From: Sporomusaceae bacterium FL31
GTDB lineage: Bacteria; Bacillota; Negativicutes; DSM-1736; Dendrosporobacteraceae
Assembly: GCA_003990955.1 (NCBI GenBank)
Contig: BIFV01000013.1
Coordinates: forward strand, 124,001-188,000
Length of the DNA: 64,000 bases
Reading direction: 5' to 3'
In this document: positions 16,683 through 25,487 of the stretch, piece by piece
How the letters are laid out: each line of letters starts with the position of its first letter
Position numbering within the stretch: the first letter of the stretch is position 1
Notes under the pieces: model-generated
What the model saw: only the letters and a program-made list of their open reading frames with translations
Database searches by the model: none
Told to the model about the DNA's origin: nothing
Program-made: the position numbers and the translations under genes

Positions 16683-17636
16683 ATGAAGAGAACGACGATT
16701 ATAGCAATGTTGCTGATGCTTTTGATGCTTTTTTCAGGCTGCGCTAACGATAAAAAGCAAGATGTTGCTCCAAAACAAGGACAACTGCAGATGCTTACGA
16801 TTGGACTCATGCCTGATGTGGATTCTATTCCGTTTATTATTGCCCAGGAAAAAGGGTATTTCAAAGAAGAAGGCCTAACTGTTACTCTGAAATCCTTTAA
16901 GAGTGCTATGGAGCGCGACAGTGCGCTGCAAAGCGGTAATTTAGACGGAGTTATCTCTGATATGTTAGCAGAAGCTTTTGCGAAGTCAGGCGGTTTTGAT
17001 ACGGTTATCACTTCATTGACAACAGGAAGCTATAAATTAGTTGTTAACAAGAATGAGCCAGCAGCATCCATTCAGGAACTCAAAGGGAAAGAGATTGCTA
17101 TTTCTAAAAATACCATTATTGATTATGTTACAGATAAGATCGCCAGTGATGGTGGCGTAACAGCCAATGAGATCAATCGAATTGTTATTCCACAAATACC
17201 AGCACGCCTGGAAATGTTACAAAACAACAAAATTGCTGCTGCAACTCTTCCGGAGCCGCTGGCAACCATTGCGGTGAAAAATGGTGCCAGGGTCATTAAA
17301 AGTTCGGAACAGCTGCAACTAAATCCTGGAGTGCTGATATTTACTGCAAAATCGGTTCATGAGAAAGAAAAAGAAATTCAGGCCATGTATAGAGCTTATA
17401 GTAAAGCCATTGACTATTTAGCCAATGAACCTGTGGACAATTATATTGATTTATTAATCGATAAAGGCGGTTTCCCAAAAGAGGTAAAAGGCGCGCTTGT
17501 TTTACCCCAATATAAAAAGCCTGCAGCACCGCAGCAAAAAGATATTGATGATGTATTGACCTGGCTGCAGCAGCGGCAATTAATTCAAACTAAATACTCC
17601 TATACCGATCTAGTTGATACCAGATTTGTAAGGTAA
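16683..17636 (+). CDS. ABC transporter substrate-binding lipoprotein (NMT1/SsuA-like)
   Basis: The 317-residue protein has a signal peptide ending in a lipobox (LFSGC, Cys20). The mature part begins TIGLMPDVDSIPFIIAQEKGYFKEEGL, the pattern of NMT1/TauA/SsuA-type binding proteins for sulfonates, nitrate or thiamine precursors; the DGVISDMLAEAF segment fits the ligand-binding cleft. It is followed seven bases later by an ATPase and then a permease, giving a complete importer. The ligand is not predictable from this sequence. Confidence 0.9.
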   Translation: MKRTTIIAMLLMLLMLFSGCANDKKQDVAPKQGQLQMLTIGLMPDVDSIPFIIAQEKGYFKEEGLTVTLKSFKSAMERDSALQSGNLDGVISDMLAEAFAKSGGFDTVITSLTTGSYKLVVNKNEPAASIQELKGKEIAISKNTIIDYVTDKIASDGGVTANEINRIVIPQIPARLEMLQNNKIAAATLPEPLATIAVKNGARVIKSSEQLQLNPGVLIFTAKSVHEKEKEIQAMYRAYSKAIDYLANEPVDNYIDLLIDKGGFPKEVKGALVLPQYKKPAAPQQKDIDDVLTWLQQRQLIQTKYSYTDLVDTRFVR

Positions 17637-17642
17637 CCTTAT

Positions 17643-18395
17643 ATGATTAGAATAAAAGAATTAAACGTGACTTACGAATCGGGCGGAAACAGCTATGATG
17701 TGCTGAAAAATTTCAACCTGGAGCTTGCTCCAGGTGAAACATGTGCGGTGATAGGACCTTCGGGATGCGGAAAATCAACATTGTTAAAAGTTTTGGCTGG
17801 AATTTTGACTAACTTTGCTGGTGTGGTTGAAATCAATGGGCGGCCGATTAAGCCAAGAACTCAAAAAATCGGGTTTATTCCGCAAAATTATGGACTATTG
17901 GCCTGGAAGAATATCTATGACAATATTCTTTTAGGAGTTAAGATCAAACAAGCAAACAATCAAGAAAATGAGGCCAACCTGGCTGAAATGGTTCAACTTT
18001 TGGGTCTTGATGGCTTGGAATATCGTTATCCGAATGAATTGAGTGGAGGACAGCAGCAGCGTGTTGCCTTAGCTCGTGCTTTTTTGCTAAAGCCAGACTT
18101 GCTGTTGATGGATGAACCTTTCTCAGCTCTGGATGCAATGACCAGAGAGGATATTCAAAATGTTTTTTTAAATGTATGGCGTAAGCATGCCACGTCCACC
18201 ATTCTAGTTACTCACCATATGGAAGAAGCGGTTTATTTAGGTCAAAAAATTGTGATTTTATCTGCAGCTCCCGGAACAATCAGTTATATTGTCGACAATC
18301 CGCTGTTCGGAGCAGAAAATGTTCGTAATCATCAGGATTTTTTTCAGCTTTGCATAAAACTAAGAAAGATGATAAAAGAGGATTGGTCAAAGTGA
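17643..18395 (+). CDS. ABC transporter ATP-binding protein (TauB/SsuB family)
   Basis: The 250-residue protein has Walker A GPSGCGKST (about 39-47), a Q-loop (FIPQNYGLL), the ABC signature LSGGQQQRVALARA and Walker B LLLMDEPFSALD, with the switch His in LVTHHMEEA. The doublet WKNIYDNILLG after the Q-loop is typical of the nitrate/sulfonate/taurine importer ATPases. It overlaps the permease start by four bases (GTGA). Confidence 0.95.
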   Translation: MIRIKELNVTYESGGNSYDVLKNFNLELAPGETCAVIGPSGCGKSTLLKVLAGILTNFAGVVEINGRPIKPRTQKIGFIPQNYGLLAWKNIYDNILLGVKIKQANNQENEANLAEMVQLLGLDGLEYRYPNELSGGQQQRVALARAFLLKPDLLLMDEPFSALDAMTREDIQNVFLNVWRKHATSTILVTHHMEEAVYLGQKIVILSAAPGTISYIVDNPLFGAENVRNHQDFFQLCIKLRKMIKEDWSK

Positions 18396-19138
18396 ATGAC
18401 AAAGGCACAGGTATTTGGTATATCTACGGGATATTGATTTTCCTTGCTGTGTGGCAGGCTGCTGCGACGTGGATTCAGCTGCCCATTATTCCATCGCCCG
18501 GCAAAGTATTGGAAAATCTGATTAATATTTTTGTATCACAAATTGCTATTCATGGATTCTATAGCTTATGGCGGATTATAGCAGGACTTTTTATTGCGGT
18601 CATTGTCGGCATTCCACTTGGACTCTGTATGGGCTATTTTCCCAGTTGGGATCGATATTTGTCACCAATTGTTTATTTAACTTATCCGATTCCTAAAATT
18701 GCTCTTTTGCCGGTCGTTATGCTGCTTTTTGGCTTAGGCGAATCATCAAAAATTCTGATGATATTTTTAATTATTGTATTTCAGGTCATCATAGCTGTGC
18801 GGGATGGGGTCAAAGGAATTCCGAAGGAAACTTACTATCCGTTGTATTCATTAGGTGCAGGATTTATGGATATCTGCCGGGAAATTCTAATCCCGGCTTC
18901 AATGCCTAAATTCTTGACATCGTTACGGGTTGCCATGGCCACCGCGGTATCGGTGCTGTTTTTTACGGAAACATTTGGGACAACCTATGGCATGGGATAT
19001 TTCATTATGGATGCCTGGATGCGGGTAAATTATTTGGAAATGTATTCAGGAATTGCTGTTTTAAGTAATATCGGACTTATTTTGTTTGGTACGATTGACT
19101 ATATTGAAAGAAGAACCTGCAGCTGGCAGTATAAATAA
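18392..19138 (+). CDS. ABC transporter permease (TauC/SsuC family)
   Basis: The 248-residue membrane protein has about six helices and the EAA loop region (YYPLYSLGAGFMDICREILIP) that docks with the ATPase. IPLGLCMGYFPSWDRYLSPIVYLTYPIPKIALLPV is a BPD_transp_1 pattern. The GTG at 18392 is chosen because it overlaps the ATPase stop and has AGAGG (18377-18381) ten bases before it; the longer frame from 18350 lies wholly inside the ATPase gene. It completes the importer. Confidence 0.92.
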   Translation: MNDKGTGIWYIYGILIFLAVWQAAATWIQLPIIPSPGKVLENLINIFVSQIAIHGFYSLWRIIAGLFIAVIVGIPLGLCMGYFPSWDRYLSPIVYLTYPIPKIALLPVVMLLFGLGESSKILMIFLIIVFQVIIAVRDGVKGIPKETYYPLYSLGAGFMDICREILIPASMPKFLTSLRVAMATAVSVLFFTETFGTTYGMGYFIMDAWMRVNYLEMYSGIAVLSNIGLILFGTIDYIERRTCSWQYK

Positions 19139-19161
19139 TTAATGTTAATGAGGTGAAACCT

Positions 19162-19623
19162 ATGAGAAATATTCGTGATATGAATAAACAAGTCACTCGG
19201 GATGAGGCCATAAGTCTGTTAGCACAGGCAGAGTATGGGGTGCTTTCTACCGTTGATGACAGTGGGCAACCCTATGGAGTGCCGCTGAATTTTATTGTTT
19301 TGGACGGAGCCGTATATCTGCATTGCGGCTTAGAGGGGCACAAGCTGGACAATATCAGCAGCAATCATCAGGTATGCTTTACCGTAGTCGCCACTTCAAC
19401 GGTGGTACCCAGTTCTTTTAGCGCTAATTATGAAAGCGTTATTGTTTTCGGTAAAGCCCATATTGTCCATGATATGGAGAAAGTCACTATGCTTAAAGAA
19501 TTAGTGAAAAAGTACAGTCATGAATATCAGGATAAAGGCTTAAAAGTCATTGAATCTTTCAAAGATAAATGCACTGTGATTCGCATAGCGATTGAACATA
19601 TCACCGGGAAGAGAAAAAAATAA
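19162..19623 (+). CDS. Nim-like pyridoxamine 5'-phosphate oxidase family flavoprotein
   Basis: The 153-residue protein has the split-barrel FMN-binding fold: YGVLSTVDDSGQPYGVPLNFIVLDG and the LHCGLEGHKLDNI segment typical of NimA/5-nitroimidazole reductase-related proteins. The ATG at 19162 has AGGTG at 19151-19155; a GTG at 19153 overlaps that ribosome site and is unlikely. Probably an FMN- or heme-binding oxidoreductase; the substrate is unknown. It follows the ABC permease by 23 bases and may be co-transcribed. A shared hairpin separates it from the convergent ArsR gene. Confidence 0.85.
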   Translation: MRNIRDMNKQVTRDEAISLLAQAEYGVLSTVDDSGQPYGVPLNFIVLDGAVYLHCGLEGHKLDNISSNHQVCFTVVATSTVVPSSFSANYESVIVFGKAHIVHDMEKVTMLKELVKKYSHEYQDKGLKVIESFKDKCTVIRIAIEHITGKRKK

Positions 19624-19672
19624 ACAAAACCCACGATTCGGCCTAGCTGGCCCAAGATCGTGGGTTTGTTTA
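19622..19672. terminator. Bidirectional hairpin terminator
   Basis: Arms 19622-19637 and 19657-19671 pair with one bulged A around a 19-base loop. It sits between two convergent genes and has A- and T-rich flanks, so it could serve both. Confidence 0.8.
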
Positions 19673-19680
19673 TTAGGTCA

Positions 19681-19950
19681 TTAGAATAGCTCTTCGACAA
19701 TCTTAATGACTTGTTGATTGACCACCTTATAACAGATTTCCAGCCCGTTTCGTTCCCCTTCAATAATGCCAGCTGACTTTAGTTTACTGAGGTGTTGGGA
19801 TACGGTAGATTGGGGAAGATTGAGGCATTCCTGCATTTTAGTAACATTACACTGGTTGTTAATTAAACCTTTAATGATGCAGAGCCTCACAGGATGTGCC
19901 ATGGCTTTAAGAAGTTCGCTTTTCTGCATATAGCCTTTCATATCTTGCAT
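19681..19950 (-). CDS. ArsR family winged-helix repressor, candidate sulfur/thiol sensor
   Basis: The 89-residue protein has the ArsR fold: LLKAMAHPVRLCIIKGL, then the recognition helix LPQSTVSQHLSKLKSAGII and the wing. It has four cysteines (24, 34, 42, 73) and no full ELCVCDL metal site. Persulfide sensors of the ArsR family (SqrR/BigR) use Cys pairs, and the gene lies 107 bases downstream of a CoA-disulfide reductase/rhodanese gene in the same direction. I infer that it represses that gene through the palindrome at 21761-21796 and senses thiol or sulfur state. Confidence 0.85.
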   Translation of the reverse strand: MQDMKGYMQKSELLKAMAHPVRLCIIKGLINNQCNVTKMQECLNLPQSTVSQHLSKLKSAGIIEGERNGLEICYKVVNQQVIKIVEELF

Positions 19951-20057
19951 ACAATGTCACCTGCATTTTTATTACTAGATAAATAAATTGCGATCAGACA
20001 ATTCAGCTTCATTGAGCTAGGACGCTGCTCTGGCAATCTTCACGCTGTCGATCAAAT

Positions 20058-21743
20058 CTACGAACTTACAGCTTCAAAAATCCCTCGATTGGATTGTTCT
20101 GTGGTGGTTATCGAATAGGTTTTATAGCCCCCACTTAAATTTTTAATCGTTTGGTAACCATGTTGGATCAAAATTCGGTATGCCAAATAGCCTCTTAAAC
20201 CAACCTGGCAAAAAAGAATAACTTCTTTATCAGTTGGTATTTCTGCCATACGAGGACGCAGTTCATCCAGCGGAATATTGATAGCACCCTCGATAGTGCC
20301 TAGCTGAAATTCAGGGGGAGTTCGTACGTCAATTAATACAGACTTTGCTTGGTCTAACTGGCTAAGTTCATCCCAATGAATAACCTGGCAATCCTGCTTA
20401 ACAATATTAGAGGCAACATAGCCTGCCATATTGACCGGATCTTTGGCTGATGAATAAGGTGGAGCATAGGATAGTTCTAGTTTTTCCAGATCATGCACGG
20501 TCATTCCTGCCCGGATGGCTGTTGCGATGACATCAATTCTTTTTTCAACCCCAGCGTGACCGACTGCTTGTGCTCCAAGTATTTTTCCGTCAATTGGCGC
20601 AAAAAGAATTTTTAAAGATATGGGGGTTGCACCGCGATAATAGCCGGCATGGGATAAAGAATGAGTATAAGATTTTTCATAAGGAATGCCAAATCGCTTC
20701 AGTGTTTTTTCATTATTTCCTGTTGCAGATACCGTTAAGTCGAAAACCTTTAAAACAGAAGTTCCTTGCGTACCCGCATATTCGTCAGCAATTCCGCATA
20801 TATGATTAGCGGCAATTCGACCCTGTTTATTGGCCGGGCCAGCAAGTGGAATTAGGGTTGGCCTGCCATTTACGTAATCAGTAACTTCAATGGCATCGCC
20901 AACCGCATAAATATCCGGATCAGATGTCCTTAGGTGCTTATCTACTTGGATGCCGCCTCTGTCACCTAAAGTCAGATTGGCTGACCGAGCCAGCTTATTA
21001 TCAGGACTAACTCCAATTCCTAATACAACCATGTCAGTTTTAATTTCAGATTTGCTATTGAGGGTGATTATTGAAGTGTTTTTTTCATGTCTGACAGCCG
21101 TCACTCCGTCATTTAAATAGACTTCAATTCCTTTGTCCTTGAGATGCTGATGGACAAAAGCTGCCATTTCAAAGTCTATAGGCCCCATAACCTGATTAGA
21201 TAATTCAATGATGGTAACGTTAAGACCTAATTCTGCTAAATTTTCAGCTAGCTCAATGCCAATGAAGCCTCCGCCCACTACAACTGCTTTTTTAGGGTGG
21301 CGGCTGTCGATAAAATCCTTAATTGCATACGTATCCGGAATATTTCGCATGGTAAAAACATTGTCAGAATCTAAACCAGTAATATTGGGTTTTATTGGCG
21401 AGGCACCTGGTGAAAGAATGAGTTTATCATAAGATTCTCGATAAGTAGTACCGGTCTTTAGGTTAGTTACTTCAACTTCTTTATTAGCGGCATCCACACG
21501 GACCACTTCATTGAAAGTGCGAATATCAAGATTAAAGCGCAGTTTCATCGCTTCTGGAGTTTGCACAACCAAATGTTCTTTTTCTCTGATTACATCGCCG
21601 ACATAATACGGGAGACCGCAGTTGGCAAATGAAATATGCTCGCCCTTTTCAAAGAGAATAATCTCGTGGTTTTCGTTTAATCGTCGTAACCGTGCTGCTG
21701 CACTAGCTCCCCCGGCAACTCCACCAACAATCAATATTTTCAT
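20058..21743 (-). CDS. cdr: CoA-disulfide reductase with C-terminal rhodanese domain
   Basis: The 561-residue flavoprotein has an FAD motif (VGGVAGGASAAARLRRL), the single active Cys in the SFANCGLPYY motif (Cys43), an NAD(P)H motif (VVVGGGFIGIELAENL) and a second FAD motif with DIYAVGDA. The last ~100 residues are a rhodanese domain with a Cys loop (ILFCQVGLRG). Proteins with this architecture reduce CoA disulfide, CoA persulfide or polysulfide with NAD(P)H. It is preceded on its strand by a 14-bp-arm palindrome and followed by an ArsR gene. Role: thiol redox balance or sulfur reduction. Confidence 0.93.
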   Translation of the reverse strand: MKILIVGGVAGGASAAARLRRLNENHEIILFEKGEHISFANCGLPYYVGDVIREKEHLVVQTPEAMKLRFNLDIRTFNEVVRVDAANKEVEVTNLKTGTTYRESYDKLILSPGASPIKPNITGLDSDNVFTMRNIPDTYAIKDFIDSRHPKKAVVVGGGFIGIELAENLAELGLNVTIIELSNQVMGPIDFEMAAFVHQHLKDKGIEVYLNDGVTAVRHEKNTSIITLNSKSEIKTDMVVLGIGVSPDNKLARSANLTLGDRGGIQVDKHLRTSDPDIYAVGDAIEVTDYVNGRPTLIPLAGPANKQGRIAANHICGIADEYAGTQGTSVLKVFDLTVSATGNNEKTLKRFGIPYEKSYTHSLSHAGYYRGATPISLKILFAPIDGKILGAQAVGHAGVEKRIDVIATAIRAGMTVHDLEKLELSYAPPYSSAKDPVNMAGYVASNIVKQDCQVIHWDELSQLDQAKSVLIDVRTPPEFQLGTIEGAINIPLDELRPRMAEIPTDKEVILFCQVGLRGYLAYRILIQHGYQTIKNLSGGYKTYSITTTEQSNRGIFEAVSS

Positions 21744-21760
21744 TTGACATCCTCCTATTT

Positions 21761-21796
21761 AAATTGTTATATCTATATATTAAGATATAACAATTT
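21761..21796. promoter_or_regulatory. Palindromic operator upstream of cdr
   Basis: Exact 14-base arms (21761-21774 and 21783-21796) with an 8-base AT spacer, 18 bases upstream of the cdr start on the minus strand. Size and AT-rich symmetry fit an ArsR-family operator overlapping the promoter. Confidence 0.7.
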
Positions 21797-21845
21797 AAAA
21801 TACAAGAATCAGTTCAACATTTTTTCTGGGCGATACTGTTAGTGA

Positions 21846-22337
21846 TCAGAGAGAAAGAGTCATATCGTACCACTTAGCACCACCGTGTGATGAGGCTGAA
21901 ATTCCATTGCTGATATAACCGAATGACTCATAGTAATGAACTAGGCCTGCTTTACAGGTCAAAATGACGCTGGATTTCCCGGTTTGTTTGGCGAGATGGA
22001 TAAAACTGTTCATTAGATGGGCGGCAATTCCCTGCCGGCGATATTCGGGAAGCACATCTAAGCCAAAGACGCTTAGGTTTTGGCCATTAGGGATATGGTG
22101 TTGTGTGTTATGAAAGAGTTCATCATAGATGACAGCACTGTTAGTGACGCAGCCGTTAATAAATCCAATGACTACTCCATTTGCTTCAGCGATCAAAAAG
22201 GATTCCGGGAAAGCAGCAATTCGTTGTTGGAATGATTCGCGTGAGGCTGCTTCAGCCGCAGGGAAACAGATTGCTTCTATTTCGGTGATTCGGTCCAAGT
22301 CTTCTGGTTGGACTTGCCTGATGCTTACATTGATCAT
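21846..22337 (-). CDS. GNAT family N-acetyltransferase
   Basis: The 163-residue protein has the GNAT acetyl-CoA loop (LDVLPEYRRQGIAAHLMNSFI, about 90-110), an N-terminal acceptor region (IRQVQPEDLDRITEIEAICFP) and a final Y-x-x-F-G-Y segment (HYYESFGYI). It is close to the YhbS/arylalkylamine-like branch. The ribosome site is good (ggaggagaaa before the ATG). Substrate unknown; it is not obviously linked to neighbours. Confidence 0.88.
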   Translation of the reverse strand: MINVSIRQVQPEDLDRITEIEAICFPAAEAASRESFQQRIAAFPESFLIAEANGVVIGFINGCVTNSAVIYDELFHNTQHHIPNGQNLSVFGLDVLPEYRRQGIAAHLMNSFIHLAKQTGKSSVILTCKAGLVHYYESFGYISNGISASSHGGAKWYDMTLSL

Positions 22338-22558
22338 GATGTATTTTCTCCTCCATTAAGTGCTAAATAATTATGTACTTTACTAAATTCTTATTATATC
22401 ATAAGTCCGAACTATTACAGGCTGACTTATCGTCTTTATAAGCAGTAACTGTTAATCGCAGTCCTCTTAAGCAGTCTTTTTATGAGTAGTGCAGGAATAA
22501 AAGTGGTAAGTGTATAAAGTTATAGAAGCGGAAAATAATTCTTTATAGGAGGTTCATC

Positions 22559-23059
22559 ATGGATATTTACGATTTTGCATTACAAATGGAATTAGATGGT
22601 GAAAGGTTTTATCGGGATCTTGCAGCAAAAACACAGCATAGTGACCTGAAAATCGTTTTAGAAGGTCTTGCTGATGACGAACAACGCCATTATCAAATTA
22701 TTGAACAAGCGAAAAATCAGACTCTGCATAATATCGATGCTAATCCCTCTTTAGATCAGGTCAAAAATGTTTTTTCAGGTAATAAAGAATCTTTTTTGCT
22801 TAATAAAGAAAGTGTGACTAAACTTAAATATGAACAAATTGATGTTTACAGAGCAGCCTTTGTCAAAGAACAAGAGAGTGTTGAGCTTTATAAGAAGTTA
22901 GCGGGAGCTGCAACGACACCAGAAGAGAAAATTCTCTGTGAGAAACTTATGCATGAAGAAGAAAAACATGTTGAAGTGCTTGACGATATTATTGAAATGC
23001 TAAATCATGTGAATGACTGGGTTGAAGCAGCTGAATTTAATCATAAAAAACCATTCTAA
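22559..23059 (+). CDS. Ferritin-like/rubrerythrin-type diiron protein
   Basis: The 166-residue all-helical protein has two ExxH-containing helix pairs: FALQMELDGERFYRDLA with DDEQRHYQII, and AFVKEQESVELYKKLA with MHEEEKHVEVLDDII. This matches the ferritin-like domain of rubrerythrin (YciE/DUF2202-like group). There is no C-terminal rubredoxin domain, so the electron donor is external or absent. Likely role is peroxide or iron handling in an anaerobe. It has its own strong ribosome site and terminator and appears monocistronic. Confidence 0.88.
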   Translation: MDIYDFALQMELDGERFYRDLAAKTQHSDLKIVLEGLADDEQRHYQIIEQAKNQTLHNIDANPSLDQVKNVFSGNKESFLLNKESVTKLKYEQIDVYRAAFVKEQESVELYKKLAGAATTPEEKILCEKLMHEEEKHVEVLDDIIEMLNHVNDWVEAAEFNHKKPF

Positions 23060-23101
23060 ATAAATTAAAGATTGAATAAAAGTAGCTATAGGTGCCCCGG
23101 T

Positions 23102-23140
23102 CAAAGAGCCTTTCTTTTTTGAAAAGGCTCTTTGTTTTTT
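23102..23140 (+). terminator. Hairpin terminator after the ferritin-like gene
   Basis: CAAAGAGCCTTT... and ...AAAGGCTCTTTG arms (about 23102-23113 and 23123-23134) followed by TTTTTT. Confidence 0.9.
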
Positions 23141-23243
23141 AGTACATAATAAGCAAAAGTGAAAATGGGTAATATATCCTATCGTTTTTTAGTATGGAAG
23201 TATGATATAACTAAAGTGTAATATTTACATAAGAGGTGAATTT

Positions 23244-24008
23244 ATGGTAAAAAGAATCAGTCTGATATTGCTTTTTTTGATTCTAATGACTGCTAATGCA
23301 ATAGCAGCATCATTGGACCGGGAAATCAAAGCAGATTTGAAGGGGTTTAACGGACAGGTCGGTATCTATGCAAAAAATTTGAAGACGGGTAAGGAAGTAA
23401 AATTCAACGAAAATGTTATTTTTCCTACTGCTTCGACAAGTAAATTGGTCGTGGCACTGGCAACTTATCAATATTTATATCCAAATGCCAGCCAGCAACA
23501 AAAATATCAATATGAGAACGACATAAGATATATGATGGTAGTTAGTGATAATGCTTCTTTTGATCATTTACTTAACGAAATTAGCAAATCAAAATCAAAT
23601 GCACTGACTCAAGTGGTAAAAGATTTACGACTAAAAAAGACACAGATTCATAGCAAAACTGCATTTGAGAAATATGACTATCATAGCGTCACAACTCCTG
23701 GTGAAATGGGGAAAGTGTTTGAAAATATTTTTCTGGGCAAGTATTTAGATAAGCAAAGAACAAATGACTTGAAGTATTATCTTGCCAACACTATTTTCTC
23801 TGATGAGATACCACGCTATATGTTGACACCGGTTTATCATAAAGTGGGTCAATTGGACGACGTCGTGTGTGATGTAGGTGTCATTGACGATGGTAAAGAC
23901 CAGATTCTAATTAGCGCGTACACGCGGACAGATCAGTCAGAACTTTATGCCAGTGATTTTATCGCCAGTATTTCCGCCAAATTATATAATGAATTACGCC
24001 GGAAGTAG
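23244..24008 (+). CDS. Secreted serine hydrolase, class A beta-lactamase-like
   Basis: The 254-residue protein has a cleavable signal peptide (to about residue 21, ANAIAA). It carries the SxxK motif (STSK, in FPTASTSKLVV), an SDN motif (VVSDNASFD) and a KVG triad near the C-terminus where class A enzymes have KTG. The omega-loop Glu of true beta-lactamases is not clear. It may be a D-Ala-D-Ala peptidase-like or peptidoglycan-modifying enzyme rather than a resistance enzyme. The next gene, eight bases on, is also a cell-wall protein, which favours a wall role. Confidence 0.82.
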   Translation: MVKRISLILLFLILMTANAIAASLDREIKADLKGFNGQVGIYAKNLKTGKEVKFNENVIFPTASTSKLVVALATYQYLYPNASQQQKYQYENDIRYMMVVSDNASFDHLLNEISKSKSNALTQVVKDLRLKKTQIHSKTAFEKYDYHSVTTPGEMGKVFENIFLGKYLDKQRTNDLKYYLANTIFSDEIPRYMLTPVYHKVGQLDDVVCDVGVIDDGKDQILISAYTRTDQSELYASDFIASISAKLYNELRRK

Positions 24009-24016
24009 GTGTTCAC

Positions 24017-24640
24017 ATGCACTTGAAAAGGATTATCCTAGTCATTGCCATTGTTATCATTTCTCTGCAATCGATTGTTTGGGCGGCTGATATCCAGATA
24101 TCTACTCGGTATGGCATGAGCGGCGACAATGTACGGTTAATTCAGAAGTATCTAACCAAAGCCGGCTTTTTTAACGGGAAAGCTGATGGGGTTTTTGGGA
24201 AAAAGACATTATTGGCGGTAAAGGAGTTTCAAGCGGCTGCAGGACTTCCGGCAGATGGGCTGGTTGGAGGCATAACTTTAAAAGCATTACGCAGCTATAA
24301 TCCAGCGGCTGCGCCTAAAAAGCATAATAAGCCTGCCGGACAATCTGGATATTATCAGCCCTCCGGCACTGTCATTTCAATGACTGCCACAGCTTATACC
24401 CGTTATGACGAGGGATGTACTGACTATACTTATCGGGGAAATTATCTCAGACGCGGGTTGGTTGCTGTTGATCCGGCAGTCATTCCGCTGGGGACCAAAC
24501 TTTACATACCAGGGTACGGAAATGCTATAGCGGATGATATTGGGGGAGCTATAAAAGGCAATCGCATTGATTTAGCTATGGATACTCTTGATGAGGCTTT
24601 TCAATTTGGAGTTCGATCAGTGAATGTTGTTATTTTATAA
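24017..24640 (+). CDS. Peptidoglycan-binding and 3D domain secreted protein (YuiC/YocH-like)
   Basis: The 207-residue protein has a signal peptide (to about 23, VWAAD), a PG_binding_1 repeat (MSGDNVRLIQKYLTKAGFF...GVFGKKTLLAVKEFQ, about 34-75), a Pro/Lys linker and a C-terminal 3D domain. The three conserved Asp are seen in VAVDP, IADDIGG and IDLAMD, next to ATAYT. Such proteins resemble the stationary-phase/resuscitation lytic transglycosylases of spore-formers. It is translated together with the preceding serine hydrolase (8-base gap). Confidence 0.92.
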   Translation: MHLKRIILVIAIVIISLQSIVWAADIQISTRYGMSGDNVRLIQKYLTKAGFFNGKADGVFGKKTLLAVKEFQAAAGLPADGLVGGITLKALRSYNPAAAPKKHNKPAGQSGYYQPSGTVISMTATAYTRYDEGCTDYTYRGNYLRRGLVAVDPAVIPLGTKLYIPGYGNAIADDIGGAIKGNRIDLAMDTLDEAFQFGVRSVNVVIL

Positions 24641-24663
24641 CCGCTGCGGCGGTTTATTTTTTT
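24639..24663 (+). terminator. Terminator after the 3D-domain gene
   Basis: AACCGC (24639-24644) and GCGGTT (24649-24654) hairpin followed by a T-rich tract. Confidence 0.75.
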
Positions 24664-24756
24664 GTGGATACGCAGCATTTTTATGCGGCATTATTTGATT
24701 ATTTTGCCAACAGCAGGAACTTGCAGTCCTCATCGCAAATAACTATGATCATAGAG

Positions 24757-24945
24757 ATAAGCAAACAAGTGGGAAGTCAACGGGTTCTATACCCCAAATG
24801 ACGCGGTCGCACCACTGTAATCAGACAGAAGCATCTGCAGCCAGGACCGCCTGTTTGTACTGTTATCGTATCTTCGCGCCTGAGGTACGCTGACAGCTGG
24901 AGAGTTACAGCAATACCTAGCTTTTGGGGCTAGGTGTTTTTTAAT
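24757..24945 (+). ncRNA. Cobalamin riboswitch with terminator platform
   Basis: Conserved B12-element blocks occur in order: GGGAAGT (24771-24777), a variable arm, ACCACTGTAA (24811-24820) and the B12 box GCCAGGACCGCCTG (24840-24853). CAAACA (24762-24767) and TGTTTG (24852-24857) close the aptamer. A terminator hairpin (24915-24921 with 24929-24935, then TTTTTT) lies before the gene start. Cobalamin binding should lower expression of the alpha-ribazole uptake and kinase genes. Confidence 0.92.
24915..24942 (+). terminator. Riboswitch-controlled intrinsic terminator
   Basis: ACCTAGC and GCTAGGT arms with a 7-base loop and T-run, directly upstream of the ribosome site of the transporter gene. 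Confidence 0.88.
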
Positions 24946-24968
24946 CCTATTTTGGGGGAGATGATAGC

Positions 24969-25487
24969 TTGGAAGTTCGAAAGATAGTATTATCAGCATT
25001 TTTTATTGCGTTATCTTTTGTTGGTGCCAACATCAAGATTATGGGCACTATTGCTTTTGATTCCATGCCGGGATTTCTGGGGGCACTTATACTTGGACCT
25101 GTCTATGGTGCCTGTATTGGCGCATTCGGACATTTCCTGACAGCCTTGTTAGCCGGCTTTTATCTGACACCGCCAGTCCATGCCATTATTATGATTACAA
25201 TGGGCGTAACAATGGCTGTATTTGCAGCAGTCTATCGAAAGTTTGAAAAAAATAATAGGTTTTCTTGGTTGGGCGCTTTGGTAGCAGGCTTAGGCGCAGT
25301 CATGATGAATGGTCCAATTGGACTTTTGGTTTTGACGCCGTTACTTTTACCTGTTATGGGAAAAGCCGGGATGATGTCATTATTGCCAGTGCTATCCACT
25401 GTTGCGGCATTAAACATTTTGGTTGCTTTGTTGCTTTATTGGCTGCTGCAGGGAAAAATAAAGCCAGCTGCAACTCGTAGACCATGA
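24969..25487 (+). CDS. cblT: ECF transporter S component, likely alpha-ribazole transporter CblT
   Basis: The 172-residue protein has five to six membrane helices and the ECF S-component look (FFIALSFVGANIKIMGTIAFDSMPGFLGALILGPVYG). It begins at TTG 24969 with GGGGGAG at 24954-24960. It is placed right behind a cobalamin riboswitch and overlaps (ATGA) an AIR-synthase-like gene. That arrangement is the CblT-CblS pair known in Listeria and Geobacillus, which salvages alpha-ribazole, the lower-ligand nucleoside of B12. The shared energising module (EcfA/A'/T) would be elsewhere. Confidence 0.85.
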   Translation: MEVRKIVLSAFFIALSFVGANIKIMGTIAFDSMPGFLGALILGPVYGACIGAFGHFLTALLAGFYLTPPVHAIIMITMGVTMAVFAAVYRKFEKNNRFSWLGALVAGLGAVMMNGPIGLLVLTPLLLPVMGKAGMMSLLPVLSTVAALNILVALLLYWLLQGKIKPAATRRP

